Notes: a model not told the origin generated them from the sequence alone. A stretch of 64,000 bases of DNA from Rubrivivax sp. A210 (GCF_904426505.1 NZ_CAJGBN010000067.1:177070-241069); one strand, 5' to 3'. Positions 35,326 to 44,913 are shown, counted from the first letter of the stretch. Program-made: numbers and translations.

Positions 35326-35351
35326 ATTATTGGCGCCTCGGCGGGCGCCAA
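35326..35351 (-). promoter_or_regulatory. Terminator-like hairpin merging into the cyclase promoter
   Basis: A perfect inverted repeat TTGGCGCC/GGCGCCAA with a 6-base loop (35330-35351) follows the amidase stop by 13 bases. On the minus strand its distal end merges into AATAAT (35326-35331), which lies six bases before the cyclase GTG. The hairpin can end amidase transcription, while AATAAT serves as the -10 box of a leaderless cyclase transcript. Both readings are inferred from geometry. Confidence 0.5.
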
Positions 35352-35364
35352 CTTTGGCCGCTTC

Positions 35365-36681
35365 TTAATACTCGGCGGGCGGCACCACCGTGGCGCCGGG
35401 CGCCAGGCGCTGCATCGCCCATGCGGCCCAGGCCAGCAGACGGTGGTCGTCGCCGTCACGGCCAACCAGTTGCAGGCCCAGCGGCAAGCCGCCGGCGCCC
35501 CGCGCGAAAGGCAGGTGTACGCACGGCAGTCCCAGGGCCGACCAGGGCCGGCAGAAGACCGGGTCGCCGGTGGATTGCAGGCCGGCCGGCGCGCAGCCTG
35601 GTGCGCTGGGCGCCAGCAGCACATCGTGGTTGACGAAGAGCGCGTCGACCGGACGCCGCAAGGCCTGCACCTGCGCCCGCATCCCGGCCTGCTCGGCACC
35701 GCTGATGGCCAGGCCTTCGGCGAGCAGGGCCTGCAGCGGTGCGCTCAAACGGGCGGCATGGTGCTGGCGCTCCCAGGCCAGGGCGCGCGCCGCCTCGTGG
35801 GCCATGAGGGACTTCTGCAGCGGCGCCAGGGCCGCAAAATCCGCCGGCAGCACGACATCGGCGCAGGCCGCGGCCTGCGGCGCCAGCACCGCCAGGGCCT
35901 GCGCCCAGGCTGCGCGGGTGTCGGCGTCGGCCAGGGACCAGTCGGGCGTGGGGCAAAGGCCCAGGCGCGGCGCAGCGGTGTCGACGCCGGGCATCAAGCG
36001 CTGGTCGCCGGTCAGCACCGCAGCCAGCAGCGCCGCATCCGCAACGCCGCGGGCGAAGAAGCCCACCGTGTCCAGCGTCTCGGCCAGGCTCTTGACGCCA
36101 CCGCGCGGCAGGCGGCCGAAGCCCGGCTTGAAGCCGACGACGCCGCAGAAGGCGGCCGGGCGGATGACCGAGCCCGCGGTCTGCGTGCCCAGGGCCAGCG
36201 GCAGCATGCCAGCGGCCACCGCCGCGGCCGAGCCGCTGGACGAGCCGCCTGGCGTGTGGCCGGGGTTGTGCGGATTGCGGGTGGGTCCGGGCTGGTAGGT
36301 GGCGAACTCGGTGGTGACCGTCTTGCCCAGCACGATGGCGCCGGCCTCGCGGCACAGGGCCACGACGGCCGCGTCGGCGCGCGGGCGGTAGCCGGCGTAG
36401 ATGGGCGAGCCGTAGGCCGTGGGCAGATCGGCTGTGTCTATCAAGTCCTTCACGCCCAGCGGCAGGCCGTGCAGCGGGCCCCGCACGGCACCGGCGTCGA
36501 GGACGCGCGCCTGCGCCAGCGCGCCTTCGGCATCAACCACGGCAAAGGCCTGCAGCAGCGGCTCGCGCTCGGCAATGCGTTCCAGGCAGGCGCGCACCAG
36601 GGTTTCGGCGCGCAGCTCGCGGCGCTGCAGGCGTTGGGCCAGGGCCCAGGCGCCAGTGGACGGCAGGTCATCGTGGTTCAT
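35365..36681 (-). CDS. Amidase signature family hydrolase
   Basis: Amidase of 438 residues that hydrolyses a carboxamide. The Ser-cisSer-Lys triad is complete: Lys in PLGVKDLID, cis-Ser in TPGGSSSGSAAAVAAG, and the nucleophile Ser in GTQTAGSVIRPA. It is shorter than GatA and has no GatB/GatC partners nearby, so it is a catabolic amidase rather than the tRNA amidotransferase. It could in principle hydrolyse amides produced by the nitrile hydratase 18 kb away, but nothing in the layout ties the two. AGGAG lies ten bases before the ATG. Confidence 0.92.
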   Translation of the reverse strand: MNHDDLPSTGAWALAQRLQRRELRAETLVRACLERIAEREPLLQAFAVVDAEGALAQARVLDAGAVRGPLHGLPLGVKDLIDTADLPTAYGSPIYAGYRPRADAAVVALCREAGAIVLGKTVTTEFATYQPGPTRNPHNPGHTPGGSSSGSAAAVAAGMLPLALGTQTAGSVIRPAAFCGVVGFKPGFGRLPRGGVKSLAETLDTVGFFARGVADAALLAAVLTGDQRLMPGVDTAAPRLGLCPTPDWSLADADTRAAWAQALAVLAPQAAACADVVLPADFAALAPLQKSLMAHEAARALAWERQHHAARLSAPLQALLAEGLAISGAEQAGMRAQVQALRRPVDALFVNHDVLLAPSAPGCAPAGLQSTGDPVFCRPWSALGLPCVHLPFARGAGGLPLGLQLVGRDGDDHRLLAWAAWAMQRLAPGATVVPPAEY

Positions 36682-36735
36682 GGCGGGACAGCTCCTGACG
36701 GGCGCCAGCATGGCACGCCCCGCGCATGATCCCAC

Positions 36736-38013
36736 TCAGCGCGGGGCGCCCAGGGCATCGCGCCGCAACAGCTCGCGCCCGGCCTCGAGCTCGCCCTGCT
36801 GCCAGTCCAGCAAGGCCAGTTCCTGCCGCTGGCGGCCAGCTCCGCAGGCCGGCATGGCATGGCGAAGCCGCGCGTCCAGGGCCGCCCGCAGCTCGCGCAC
36901 GAGGGCGCTGCTGCGCTCGGCCGGCCAGCCCAGGCGCTCGCCGATCTGCACGCCGGCCATGGCCGCCGCCGCCGAACGGCCGCGCACGACCAGCATCTCC
37001 GCCAGCGCGGCGCAGGCGTCGGCCCGGGTGGCCTGCTGCAAGGCCTCGCCGCCGCAAAGCGTGACCAGCTGCGCACCCAGGGGCGGTGACTCGGCCGCCT
37101 CGACCTCGGCCAGCACGGCCAGCACCGTGGCGTGCTCCAACGGCGGCGTGCCTGCGGGCAGCGCGCCCGCCACCAGGCCGGCCAGGGTGCCGGCCCAGGC
37201 ATCGCCCACCGGCGCCTGGGCGGCACGCCACAAGGCGGCGTCGACGGCAGCAAGGTCGCCAAGCGAGTGCGCCTGGCCGGCCCGCTGCAGCCAGGGCAGG
37301 GCCTGCTCGCCATCCAGCCCGGCCCAGTGCTCGGTGGTGATGCGCTGGCAGGCAGCACCGGACTCGACAAAGCTCAGGCCGCCGCCGTGACAGGCGCGAT
37401 AGGCCAGGCGCTGGACCGCCGGGTCGCGCGACGCAGTGGCGAGGACGGCGAGTGAGTCGACCGCCGCCGCCGCTGGCTGCAGCAGCGCTGCCTCGCTCGC
37501 GCCCAGGGCCTCGGCGCAGCGCTGCGCAGTCTCTTCCAGGCCATCGGCCCGGGCGCGGCGGCAGGCGGCATCGGCCTCGATGGCCTGGGCGCGGGCCTCG
37601 GCGTCGACGGCGAGGCGGGCGCGCAGGAACAGGTGGGCTGCGCGCACGCGCTCGTCGGCGCTGGCGTCCAGCGCCGCACCCAGGTTCTGCAAGGCACGCT
37701 CGCGCAACGCGGCGTCGGGCGCGCAGGCCGCGGCCAAGGGCGGTGGCGGTGCGGCGGCGCTGGCGGGCGCGGTGGCGGTCGGTGGCTCGGCAGGAAGTGG
37801 TCTTGAGCCGGGTTCGGCTTCCCGCGGGGCCGGTGCCGCGGCGCTCGCGGGCGCAAGGGCGGGAGCGGTGAGCAGCCGGCCGGGCCGCAGCAGCGCGCCA
37901 TCCAGGGCAAGCAGCAGCAGGGGCAACAGCACGGCCAGCAGCAACCAGCGCAAGCCGGGATGCCGGCTCGCCGTCGAGGGCAGGAGGGAGGAGGTGGACA
38001 TCGCCGCGACCAT
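36736..38013 (-). CDS. Single-pass membrane-anchored helical protein of unknown function
   Basis: I do not recognise this 425-residue protein. A short cytoplasmic N-terminus leads to one strong membrane helix (about residues 22-40, LRWLLLAVLLPLLLLALDGALL). An Ala/Pro-rich linker to about 105 and an all-helical Ala/Leu/Arg domain with several Cys residues (e.g. CAPDA, CRRA, CHGG, CGG) follow; regularly spaced Ala-rich helices suggest a repeat (TPR- or Sel1-like) fold. ATG 38013 is chosen for a GAGGG nine bases upstream; ATG 38001 is the alternative. It lies divergently, 112 bases from the TIR gene, and may be its partner. Confidence 0.72.
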   Translation of the reverse strand: MVAAMSTSSLLPSTASRHPGLRWLLLAVLLPLLLLALDGALLRPGRLLTAPALAPASAAAPAPREAEPGSRPLPAEPPTATAPASAAAPPPPLAAACAPDAALRERALQNLGAALDASADERVRAAHLFLRARLAVDAEARAQAIEADAACRRARADGLEETAQRCAEALGASEAALLQPAAAAVDSLAVLATASRDPAVQRLAYRACHGGGLSFVESGAACQRITTEHWAGLDGEQALPWLQRAGQAHSLGDLAAVDAALWRAAQAPVGDAWAGTLAGLVAGALPAGTPPLEHATVLAVLAEVEAAESPPLGAQLVTLCGGEALQQATRADACAALAEMLVVRGRSAAAAMAGVQIGERLGWPAERSSALVRELRAALDARLRHAMPACGAGRQRQELALLDWQQGELEAGRELLRRDALGAPR

Positions 38014-38125
38014 GACGCTTGCCCTCGATGGTGAACTGCCCCGCCGGCCGCGTCCAGACCAGGGGCGTGCCGCGGCGGCGCCGCGCCGGGCTATTCTTCG
38101 CGCCGCCCCTGCCCGCCCATCCGCC

Positions 38126-39061
38126 ATGCGCCCGGTCCAGATCTTCATCAGCTACCGCCGCGACGACAGCGCCGGCTATGCCCGCGCCCTTTACGACGAG
38201 CTGGCGCGGCATTTCGGCGCCGACCGCGTCTTCATCGATGTCGACGACATCGCGGCTGGCCAGGCCTTTGCCGATGTCATCGCCCAGGCCGTGGGTCAGA
38301 GCCGGGTGGTGCTGGTGCTGATAGGCCCGCGCTGGCTGGGCGAGCGCCCCGGGCAGCCGCCACGCCTGGCCGACGCGGGCGACTTCGTCCACCGCGAGAT
38401 CGCCGGCGCCCTGGCCCAGGGCCTGACCCTTGTGCCGCTGCTGCTGGACGGGGCCCGCATGCCCGAGCCGGCGCTGCTGCCGCCGCCGCTGCGCGCACTG
38501 GCCTCGCACAACGCGATGGAGATCAGCCCCACGAACTATGCCGATGCGATGCAGCGCCTGGTGGCCAGGCTGCGCAGTCTGCTCGGCGAGGCGGCGGCGC
38601 CGCCGTCGAACCGGCGGCGGCTGGGCCTGGTGGCCGGTGCGGCGGTGCTGGCGGCCGGCAGTGGTGCGGCCTGGCTGTTTCGCGGCACCGGCGCGCCGAA
38701 AGCTGCAGTACCGGCGCGCGCCGCGCGGCCCGCCATCAACGGCCGCTGGCAGGCCGAGGTGGACTACGACTGGCCCGGCGCGCACTACGTCGAGCGCTTC
38801 GAGTTTTCCGGTGAGGGCGACGAACTGAGCGGCAGCGCCTCCTTCCTGCGCGTCCCGCGCGGCCTGCTGGAAGGCCGCCTGCTGCCCGACGGCCTGAGCT
38901 TCATCACCCGCACCACCGAGACCGCCGGCGGCGCCGAGGTCACCGCCACCCACCGCTACCGCGGCCGCCTGGCCGGCGACGAAATTCGCTTCGTGATGCA
39001 GACCGAGGGTGGCCTGTCCAGCCATCGGCCCATCGAGTTCATCGCGCGCCGCGTGCCTTGA
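38126..39061 (+). CDS. TIR-domain protein with membrane helix and C-terminal beta domain
   Basis: Protein of 311 residues. Residues 4-150 form a bacterial TIR domain (QIFISYRRDDSAGYARALYDELARHF, VFIDVDDIAAGQAF, VVLVLIGPRWL). Glu91 in FVHREIAGAL aligns with the catalytic glutamate of TIR NADases, so NAD cleavage is possible. A membrane helix follows (about 166-186, LGLVAGAAVLAAGSGAAWLF). Residues 205-311 form a beta-rich module (INGRWQAEVDYDW, ELSGSASFL, FIARR) reminiscent of small barrel domains seen after TIR in other bacteria. TIR would be cytoplasmic and the barrel periplasmic. A defence or signalling role is suggested, not shown. Confidence 0.85.
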   Translation: MRPVQIFISYRRDDSAGYARALYDELARHFGADRVFIDVDDIAAGQAFADVIAQAVGQSRVVLVLIGPRWLGERPGQPPRLADAGDFVHREIAGALAQGLTLVPLLLDGARMPEPALLPPPLRALASHNAMEISPTNYADAMQRLVARLRSLLGEAAAPPSNRRRLGLVAGAAVLAAGSGAAWLFRGTGAPKAAVPARAARPAINGRWQAEVDYDWPGAHYVERFEFSGEGDELSGSASFLRVPRGLLEGRLLPDGLSFITRTTETAGGAEVTATHRYRGRLAGDEIRFVMQTEGGLSSHRPIEFIARRVP

Positions 39062-39086
39062 CCACCCACGAAAGGCGATGCGCCGC

Positions 39087-40013
39087 ATGACCGCCCCCTA
39101 CCCGCCGCGCCGCCCTGCCCGCTCCGGCTTCGTCGCCCTGCGCGGCCTGCGCTATCACCTGCTGCAATGGGGCGATGCGGCCCTGGCCACGCCCGCGCGC
39201 CCGCCCCTCGTGCTGCTGCACGGCTGGATGGACGTGGCGGCCTCGTTCCAGTTCGCGGTCGATGCGCTGGCCGCGGTTGAGGGCGATGAAGAAGCGCGCT
39301 GGATCATCGCCCCCGACTGGCGCGGCTTCGGCCTCACCGAGGCGCCGGGCGCCGACTGCTACTGGTTCCCCGACTACCTGGCCGATCTCGATGCCCTGCT
39401 GGACGTATTGGTGCCGAATGGCGCGGTTGACCTGCTGGGCCACAGCATGGGCGGCAACGTGGCCATGCTCTACGCCGGGCTGCGCCCTCAGCGGGTGCGC
39501 CGCCTCGTCAACCTCGAAGGCTTCGGCCAGCCGGCCGGCGAACCCCACCACGGCCCCCGGCGCCTGGTGCAATGGCTGGACGAGCTGAAGCAGCCGCAGC
39601 CACTGCGCGGCTACGACGGCGTGGAGGCTGTGGCCGCGCGCCTGATGAAGAACAACCCCCGGCTCGCCCCCGACAAGGCTGCCTGGCTGGCGCCGCACTG
39701 GTCGCGCCCTGGGGCCGACGGCCGCTGGCAGATCCTGGGCGACCCGGCGCACAAGCGCGTGAACCCGTATGTCTACCGCGTCGCCGAGGTGCTGGAGACC
39801 TGGAAGCTGATCCAGGCCCCCATGCTCTGGGCCGAGGGCGACCTCACCGATGTCAGCCAATGGTGGGGCAACCGCTATCCACGCAGCGAGTTCCTCGAAC
39901 GCCTGGCCGTCGTAGCGAATGTCGAGCGCGTGACGCTCAGCCCCTGCGGCCACATGCTGCACCACGACCAGCCCGAGGCGCTGGCCGCGCACCTCGCGCG
40001 CTTCCTCGGCTGA
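39087..40013 (+). CDS. Alpha/beta-fold hydrolase
   Basis: Serine hydrolase of 308 residues with no signal peptide. It has the oxyanion-hole motif LLHGWMD, the DWRGFG turn, the nucleophile elbow LLGHSMGGNVA and a late His in SPCGHMLHHDQPE. The substrate cannot be inferred; the wording fits general esterases and haloalkane-dehalogenase-like folds. ATG 39087 has AAAGG 11 bases upstream; the ATG at 39078 is only two bases from the same motif and is less likely. It follows the TIR gene by 25 bases in the same direction, so some co-transcription is possible. Confidence 0.87.
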   Translation: MTAPYPPRRPARSGFVALRGLRYHLLQWGDAALATPARPPLVLLHGWMDVAASFQFAVDALAAVEGDEEARWIIAPDWRGFGLTEAPGADCYWFPDYLADLDALLDVLVPNGAVDLLGHSMGGNVAMLYAGLRPQRVRRLVNLEGFGQPAGEPHHGPRRLVQWLDELKQPQPLRGYDGVEAVAARLMKNNPRLAPDKAAWLAPHWSRPGADGRWQILGDPAHKRVNPYVYRVAEVLETWKLIQAPMLWAEGDLTDVSQWWGNRYPRSEFLERLAVVANVERVTLSPCGHMLHHDQPEALAAHLARFLG

Positions 40014-40092
40014 ACGCCTGAGCCAGGTGAGATGGGTGAGAGAATCGCCCGCTTTGCATCGCCTGCAGCATCATCTGCAAACCGGGACCGCC

Positions 40093-41197
40093 ATGGACGT
40101 CGAACACATCAACTCGATCGGCACGCTGCTCGCCGATCTGAGTGCCCGCACCGAGCAGCTCCGGGGGTATCTTTGACTACGACCGCAAATCCCTGCGGTT
40201 GAACGAGGTCAATGCCGCGCTGGAGAACCCCGCGGTCTGGAACGATCCCAAGCGCGCCCAGGAACTGGGGCGCGAGAAGAAGACGCTGGAGACGGTGGTG
40301 CAGACCATCGATCACCTCAGCGGCAACCTCGCCGACAACACCGAGCTCTACGAGATGAGCAAGGCCGAGGACGACTTCGACGGCATCGCCGCGATGGAGG
40401 CCGAGGCCCACAAGCTGCGCGAGACAGTCGAGCAGCTCGAGTTCCGCCGCATGTTCAGCAACCCGGCCGATCCGCTGAACTGCTTCATCGACATCCAGGC
40501 CGGCGCCGGCGGCACCGAGGCCTGCGACTGGGCCAGCATGCTGCTGCGCCAATACCTCAAGTACTGCGAGCGCAAGGGCTTCAAGGCCGAGGTGCTGGAA
40601 GAGACCGAGGGCGACGTGGCCGGCATCCGCAGCGCCACGCTCAAGGTCGAGGGCGAGTACGCCTTCGGCCAGCTGCGCACCGAGACCGGCGTGCACCGCC
40701 TGGTGCGCAAGAGCCCCTTCGACAGCAGCGGCGGCCGCCACACCAGCTTTGCCAGCCTCTTTGTCTATCCCGAGATCGACGACACCATCGAGATCGAGAT
40801 CAACCCGGCCGATGTGCGCATCGACACCTTCCGTGCCAGCGGCGCTGGCGGCCAGCACATCAACAAGACCGACTCGGCGGTGCGCCTCACGCACATCCCC
40901 ACCAATATCGTGGTGCAGTGCCAGAACGACCGCAGCCAGCACCGCAACCGCGACGAGGCCTGGGCCATGCTCAAGAGTCGGCTCTACGACCACGAGATGC
41001 GCAAGCAGCGCGAGGCGCAGCAGAAGCTGGAAGACACCAAGACCGATGTCGGCTGGGGCCACCAGATCCGCAGCTACGTGCTCGACCAGAGCCGCATCAA
41101 GGATCTGCGCACCAACGTCGAGATCAGCAACACCCAGAAGGTGCTCGACGGCGACCTCGACACCTTCATCGAAGCCAGCCTGAAGCAGGGCCTTTGA
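40093..41197 (+). CDS. prfB: Peptide chain release factor 2 with programmed +1 frameshift
   Basis: Release factor that recognises UGA and UAA and triggers peptide release. The gene is in two frames: codons 1-27 from ATG 40093 end at an in-frame TGA (40174-40176), and the remainder resumes one base later at 40175, giving 367 residues in total. The SPF anticodon-like tripeptide is present (RKSPFDSSGG), as is the catalytic GGQ loop (SGAGGQHINKTDSAVRL). When release factor 2 is scarce, ribosomes pause at the TGA and shift forward, an autoregulatory loop conserved from E. coli. An isolated downstream ORF starting at 40142 should not be annotated as the whole gene. A GAGAAT box at about 40033 is a possible -10. 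Confidence 0.97.
40159..40177 (+). promoter_or_regulatory. prfB programmed frameshift site
   Basis: The element reads CTC CGG GGG TAT CTT TGA C. It combines an internal Shine-Dalgarno-like G run (40163-40167), the slippery CTT codon and the TGA stop followed by C, which together force a +1 shift. It is nearly identical to the E. coli site, differing by CGG for AGG in the Shine-Dalgarno part. Confidence 0.95.
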
Positions 41198-41245
41198 GGC
41201 CGCTTCGCCAGGGCGACAAGAACGACATCACGGAGACCACGCCGC

Positions 41246-43915
41246 ATGCGTGAAGCCAGTACTGCCGTCGTCCAGCGCGAAGACTATTCCGCGCCGGCCT
41301 TCTTCATCCGCCAGGTCGACCTCACCTTCGACCTCGACCCGGCCAAGACCATCGTGGCCAGCCGGCTGGCGATAGAGCGCAACCCGGCCCAGCCGGCCGG
41401 GCCGCTGCGCCTGCACGGCGAAGGCCTGAACCTGCTGCGCGTACAGGCCGATGGCCAGAGCGTCTCGTTCCGCCACGAGGCGGGCGAACTGGTGATCGAC
41501 AACCCGCCGGCGGCCGCGGCCTTCACGCTCGAGATCCGCAACACCTGCTGCCCCGAGAAGAACACCGAGCTGTCGGGCCTGTACACCAGCGGCGGCGGCT
41601 TCTTCACCCAGTGCGAGGCCGAGGGTTTTCGCCGCATCACCTTCTTCCTTGACCGCCCCGACGTGATGGCGGTCTACACCGTCACGCTGCGCGGCGACAA
41701 GGCGCGCTTCCCGGTGCTGCTGAGCAATGGCAACCTGGTCGAGCAGGGCGATCTGGACCACGGCCGCCACTACGCCAAGTGGCACGACCCCTTCCCCAAG
41801 CCCAGCTACCTGTTTGCGCTGGTGGCGGCACGCCTGGTCTGCCGCGAGCAGCGCATACGCTCGCGCGGCGGCCGCGACCACCTGCTGCAAATCCATGTGC
41901 GGCCGGGCGATCTGCAGAAGACCGAGCACGCGATGAACTCGCTCGTGGCCGCCGTGGCCTGGGACGAGGCGCGCTTCGGCCTGGCGCTCGACCTCGACCG
42001 CTTCATGGTGGTGGCGGTGGAGGACTACAACGGCGGCGCGATGGAGAACAAGGGGCTCAACCTCTTCAACACCAAGCTGCTGCTGGCCAGCCCGGCCAGC
42101 GCCACCGACGACGACTTCGCCGCCATCGAGAGCGTGGTCGGCCACGAGTACTTCCACAACTGGACCGGCAACCGCATCACCTGCCGCGACTGGTTCCAGC
42201 TTTCGCTTAAAGAGGGCCTGACGGTCTTCCGCGACCAGGAATTCAGCATGGACATGGCGGGCGATTTCTCGGCCCGCGGCGTCAAGCGCATCGCCGACGT
42301 GCAGCGCCTGCGCAGCCTGCAGTTCCCCGAGGACGCCGGCCCGATGGCGCATCCGGTGCGGCCCGACCGCTACCTCGAGATCAACAACTTCTACACCACC
42401 ACCGTCTACGAAAAGGGCGCCGAGGTGGTGCGCATGATGCACACGCTGGTGGGCCGTGACGGCTTTCGCGCCGGCATGGACCTCTACTTCGCCCGCCACG
42501 ACGGCCAGGCCGTGACCTGCGACGATTTCGCCCAGGCCATTGCCGACGCCAACCCCGGCAGCGTGCTGGCGCGCCAGCTCGAGGCCTTCAAGCGCTGGTA
42601 CGGCCAGGCCGGCACGCCGCGCGTCACGGCAAGCGGCACGTTCGACGCCGAGGCGCGGCGCTACACGCTGACCCTGGCGCAGAGCTGCCCGCCCTCGCCC
42701 GCCCAGCCCGAGAAGCTGCCCTTCGTGATTCCGGTGGACCTGCGCCTGATCGCCGCCGATGGCACCAAGCTCACGCCGCTGCGCACCCTGGTGCTGGACA
42801 GCGCCGAGCAGAGCTGGGTCTTCGACGACATCGCGCAAGCGCCTGTGCCCTCGCTGCTGCGCGGCTTCTCGGCGCCGGTGCGGCTGGACGACGGCCTCAC
42901 CTCGGCCCAGCGTCTGGTGCTGCTGGCCCACGACTGCGACCCCTTCAACCGCTTCGAGGCCGGCCAGCGCCTTGTGCTCGACGCCCTGCTGGCCGCGCTG
43001 CGCGACGGCGGCGCGCCGCGCCTGGACGAAGCGGTGGCCGCCGCGCTGCGCCGCACGCTGCGCGACCCCGGCCTCGCGCCGGCTTTCAAGAAGCTGGTGC
43101 TGCTGCCGCCCGCCGAGGCCTACATCGCCGAGCAGCTGACCGTCGTTGACCCGCAGCGCATCCACGCCGTGCGCGAGCACTGGCGCGCGCTGCTGGCAGC
43201 CAGCCTGCACGAAGACTGGCTCTGGGCCTGGGAGCAGCACCAGGTGGCCGAGGGCTACAGCCCCGCACCCGATCAGGCCGGCCGCCGCGCGCTGGCCGGC
43301 CTGGCGCTGGACATGCTGTGCCTGCACGCCGTGCGCCAGGGCGATGCCACCTGGCCCGGCCGCGCCTACCAGCGCTTCAAGGACGCCGGCAACCTCACCG
43401 AGCGCATGGATGCCATTGGCGCCCTCGTCCGCGCGCAATCGCCGCTGGCCGAGCCGGCGCTGGAACGCCTGCACGCCCTGGCCCAGGGCGATGCGCTGAT
43501 GCTGGACCGCTGGTTCGCCCTGCAGGCCTCGGCACCCGAGCCGGTGGCCGAGCTGCACGGCGAGGCTCCCGGCCGTGTCTTCGCACGCGCCAAGGCCTTG
43601 CTCAAGCACCCCGATTTCTCGCTCAAGAATCCCAACCGCACGCGCAGCCTGCTCACCAGCCTGTGCGGCGGCAACCCGGCCGCCTTCCACCGCGCCGACG
43701 CCGCCGGCTACGTGCTGTGGGCCGAGCGCCTGATCGAGCTCGACGCCATCAACGCCCATGTCGCCGGGCGCTTTGCGCGCGTGATGGACCGCTGGGCCTC
43801 GCTGGCCGAACCCTACCGGCACGCGGCCCGCGAGGCCATCGCCCGCGTGGCCGCCCGCACCGATCTCAGCAACGACGTGCGCGAGGTCGTCACCCGCGCC
43901 CTGGAGAACGCATGA
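41246..43915 (+). CDS. pepN: Aminopeptidase N
   Basis: M1-family zinc metallopeptidase of 889 residues that trims N-terminal residues from peptides in the cytoplasm. GAMEN (exopeptidase specificity) and HEYFHNWTGNRITCRDWFQLSLKEGL (zinc ligands and catalytic Glu) are intact. YTTTVYEKGAEVVRMMHTLVG and the helical C-terminal half match the E. coli enzyme in order and length. GGAG lies ten bases before the ATG. Its stop overlaps the fbp start. Confidence 0.97.
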   Translation: MREASTAVVQREDYSAPAFFIRQVDLTFDLDPAKTIVASRLAIERNPAQPAGPLRLHGEGLNLLRVQADGQSVSFRHEAGELVIDNPPAAAAFTLEIRNTCCPEKNTELSGLYTSGGGFFTQCEAEGFRRITFFLDRPDVMAVYTVTLRGDKARFPVLLSNGNLVEQGDLDHGRHYAKWHDPFPKPSYLFALVAARLVCREQRIRSRGGRDHLLQIHVRPGDLQKTEHAMNSLVAAVAWDEARFGLALDLDRFMVVAVEDYNGGAMENKGLNLFNTKLLLASPASATDDDFAAIESVVGHEYFHNWTGNRITCRDWFQLSLKEGLTVFRDQEFSMDMAGDFSARGVKRIADVQRLRSLQFPEDAGPMAHPVRPDRYLEINNFYTTTVYEKGAEVVRMMHTLVGRDGFRAGMDLYFARHDGQAVTCDDFAQAIADANPGSVLARQLEAFKRWYGQAGTPRVTASGTFDAEARRYTLTLAQSCPPSPAQPEKLPFVIPVDLRLIAADGTKLTPLRTLVLDSAEQSWVFDDIAQAPVPSLLRGFSAPVRLDDGLTSAQRLVLLAHDCDPFNRFEAGQRLVLDALLAALRDGGAPRLDEAVAAALRRTLRDPGLAPAFKKLVLLPPAEAYIAEQLTVVDPQRIHAVREHWRALLAASLHEDWLWAWEQHQVAEGYSPAPDQAGRRALAGLALDMLCLHAVRQGDATWPGRAYQRFKDAGNLTERMDAIGALVRAQSPLAEPALERLHALAQGDALMLDRWFALQASAPEPVAELHGEAPGRVFARAKALLKHPDFSLKNPNRTRSLLTSLCGGNPAAFHRADAAGYVLWAERLIELDAINAHVAGRFARVMDRWASLAEPYRHAAREAIARVAARTDLSNDVREVVTRALENA

Positions 43916-44913
43916 AACGTGTCAGCCTCACCCGCTACCTGGTCGAGCAGCAGCGCGAGCACGGCCATATCCCGCCCCAGCTGCGCCTGCTCATCGAGGT
44001 TGTCGCGCGTGCCTGCAAGCACATCGCGATCTCGGTCAACAAGGGCGCCCTGGGCGAACTGCTGGGCACGGCCCACACCGAGAACGTGCAGGGCGAGGTG
44101 CAGAAGAAGCTCGACGTCATCAGCAACGAGGTGCTGATCGAGGCCAATGAATGGGGCGGCCACCTGGCGGCCATGGCCAGCGAGGAAATGGACAGCATCC
44201 ACGTCGTGCCCAACCGCTACCCGCAGGGCGAGTACCTCCTGCTGTTCGACCCGCTGGACGGCAGCAGCAACATCGACGTCAATGTCTCCATCGGCACCAT
44301 CTTCAGCGTGCTGCGCAAGGTGGGCCATGCGCGCGGCGTGAGCGAGGAAGACTTCCTGCAGCCCGGCAAGCAGCAGGCCGCCGCCGGCTACTGCGTCTAC
44401 GGCCCGCAGACCACCCTGGTGCTGACGCTGGGCGACGGCGTCGCGCTGTTCACGCTCGACCGCGAGACCGGCTCCTGGGTGCTCACCGAAGACCAGATGC
44501 GCATTCCCGAGGACACCAAGGAATTCGCCATCAACATGAGCAATGCCCGCCACTGGGCCGAGCCGGTGACGCGCTACATCGCCGAATGCACGGCCGGCAA
44601 GGAAGGCCCGCGCGGCAAGGACTTCAACATGCGCTGGGTCGGCAGCATGGTGGCCGACGTACACCGCATCCTGGCGCGCGGCGGCGTCTTCCTCTACCCC
44701 TGGGACCGGCGCGACCCCGACAAGCCGGGCAAGCTGCGCCTGATGTACGAGGCCAACCCGATGGCCTTCATCGTCGAGCAGGCCGGCGGCATGGCCACCG
44801 ACGGCCGTCAGCGCATCATGGACATCGTGCCGACCAAGCTGCACGAGCGCGTGGCCGTGGTGCTGGGCTCGCGCAACGAGGTCCAGCGCGCCACCGAGTA
44901 CCACGCCGGCTGA
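43912..44913 (+). CDS. fbp: Fructose-1,6-bisphosphatase class I
   Basis: Gluconeogenic phosphatase of 333 residues that converts fructose 1,6-bisphosphate to fructose 6-phosphate. The metal site DPLDGSSNIDVNVSIGTIFSV and the LMYEANPMAFIVEQAGG signature are intact. The start overlaps the pepN stop (ATGA), so the two are co-translated. This pepN-fbp pairing is common in Burkholderiales. A strong hairpin terminator directly follows. Confidence 0.97.
   Translation: MKRVSLTRYLVEQQREHGHIPPQLRLLIEVVARACKHIAISVNKGALGELLGTAHTENVQGEVQKKLDVISNEVLIEANEWGGHLAAMASEEMDSIHVVPNRYPQGEYLLLFDPLDGSSNIDVNVSIGTIFSVLRKVGHARGVSEEDFLQPGKQQAAAGYCVYGPQTTLVLTLGDGVALFTLDRETGSWVLTEDQMRIPEDTKEFAINMSNARHWAEPVTRYIAECTAGKEGPRGKDFNMRWVGSMVADVHRILARGGVFLYPWDRRDPDKPGKLRLMYEANPMAFIVEQAGGMATDGRQRIMDIVPTKLHERVAVVLGSRNEVQRATEYHAG

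Noticed and set aside
33109..36729. Open frame of 1206 codons on the plus strand
   Set aside because: It is antisense to the diguanylate cyclase and amidase, whose motifs are complete. The frame stays open only because of high GC; the translation is low-complexity Ala/Arg/Gly/His/Gln.
40142..41197. prfB starting at 40142 as a simple ORF
   Set aside because: The upstream zero-frame with ATG 40093 and the frameshift signal CTT TGA C show the gene starts earlier and shifts +1.
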